This document shows positions 5,600 to 5,683 of a stretch of 5,683 bases of DNA, piece after piece; position 1 is the stretch's first letter; each line of letters opens with the position of its first letter. Under the pieces are notes generated by a model. That model had not been told where the DNA came from. It saw only the letters and a list, made by a program, of their open reading frames with translations, and did not search any database. The stretch is from Pseudomonadota bacterium (GTDB taxonomy: Bacteria > Myxococcota_A > Polyangia > Polyangiales > Polyangiaceae). Both the position numbers and the translations under genes were made by a program. The stretch lies in assembly GCA_023460875.1 (NCBI GenBank), contig JAEWOQ010000307.1:1-5683 (forward strand), read 5' to 3'.

Positions 5600-5683
5600 A
5601 TGAGCCGCACAATCGCTTCTTCCCAAGGATCCTCGGTAGGCCGCGCAGCCGAGGCGCGCGCGGGCGTCGAGCTCGCCCGCCGC
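5600..5683 (+). CDS. Possible next gene, first 28 codons only
   Basis: An ATG 11 bases after the cytochrome-porin stop opens a frame that stays open to the window edge (MSRTIASSQGSSVGRAAEAR and on). The close spacing suggests co-transcription. The ribosome binding site is weak (TGAGAT). The peptide is Ala/Arg/Ser-rich and not diagnostic, and the frame overlaps a 7-bp inverted repeat (5631-5637 with 5648-5654) that could instead be a terminator stem. No function can be assigned. Confidence 0.3.
   Translation, partial: MSRTIASSQGSSVGRAAEARAGVELARR

Overview
The window is GC-rich DNA with strong third-position GC in its genes. Gene families and protein style suggest a deltaproteobacterial/Myxococcota chromosome (Polyangia-like). 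This is an inference from composition and remembered family resemblance; no search was run. There are no RNA genes, insertion sequences, CRISPR arrays or other mobile signatures.

Layout from left to right. (1) The left edge cuts the 3' end of a minus-strand slyX gene, which runs into a run of 14 C at the first base. (2) Divergent from it is a plus-strand gene for a 362-residue protein I do not recognise. (3) This converges on a minus-strand sugar kinase of the aminoglycoside-phosphotransferase fold, closest in motifs to the MurNAc/GlcNAc anomeric kinase AmgK. (4) The kinase is divergent, across a 49-bp spacer, from rsmG (16S rRNA m7G527 methyltransferase). (5) Next on the plus strand are a secreted YceI-family lipocalin-like protein and, after about 300 bases rich in hairpins, an exported protein. 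The latter has one CxxCH haem c site right after its signal peptide, an acidic Gly/Asp linker, and a porin-like beta-barrel. (6) The right edge catches the first 28 codons of a possible further plus-strand gene.

The most notable item is the haem-plus-porin protein at 4294-5589. Its order (signal peptide, single haem c site, 'LTxYGR'-type segment, barrel) matches the layout of Cyc2-type fused cytochrome-porins, which move electrons across the outer membrane. The resemblance is by architecture and short motif only. The YceI protein just upstream is also predicted to enter the periplasm, and carries an unusual cysteine pair. Whether the two work together is open, because the gap holds three hairpins and no clear shared promoter. 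The other genes are housekeeping-like and do not form an obvious pathway.
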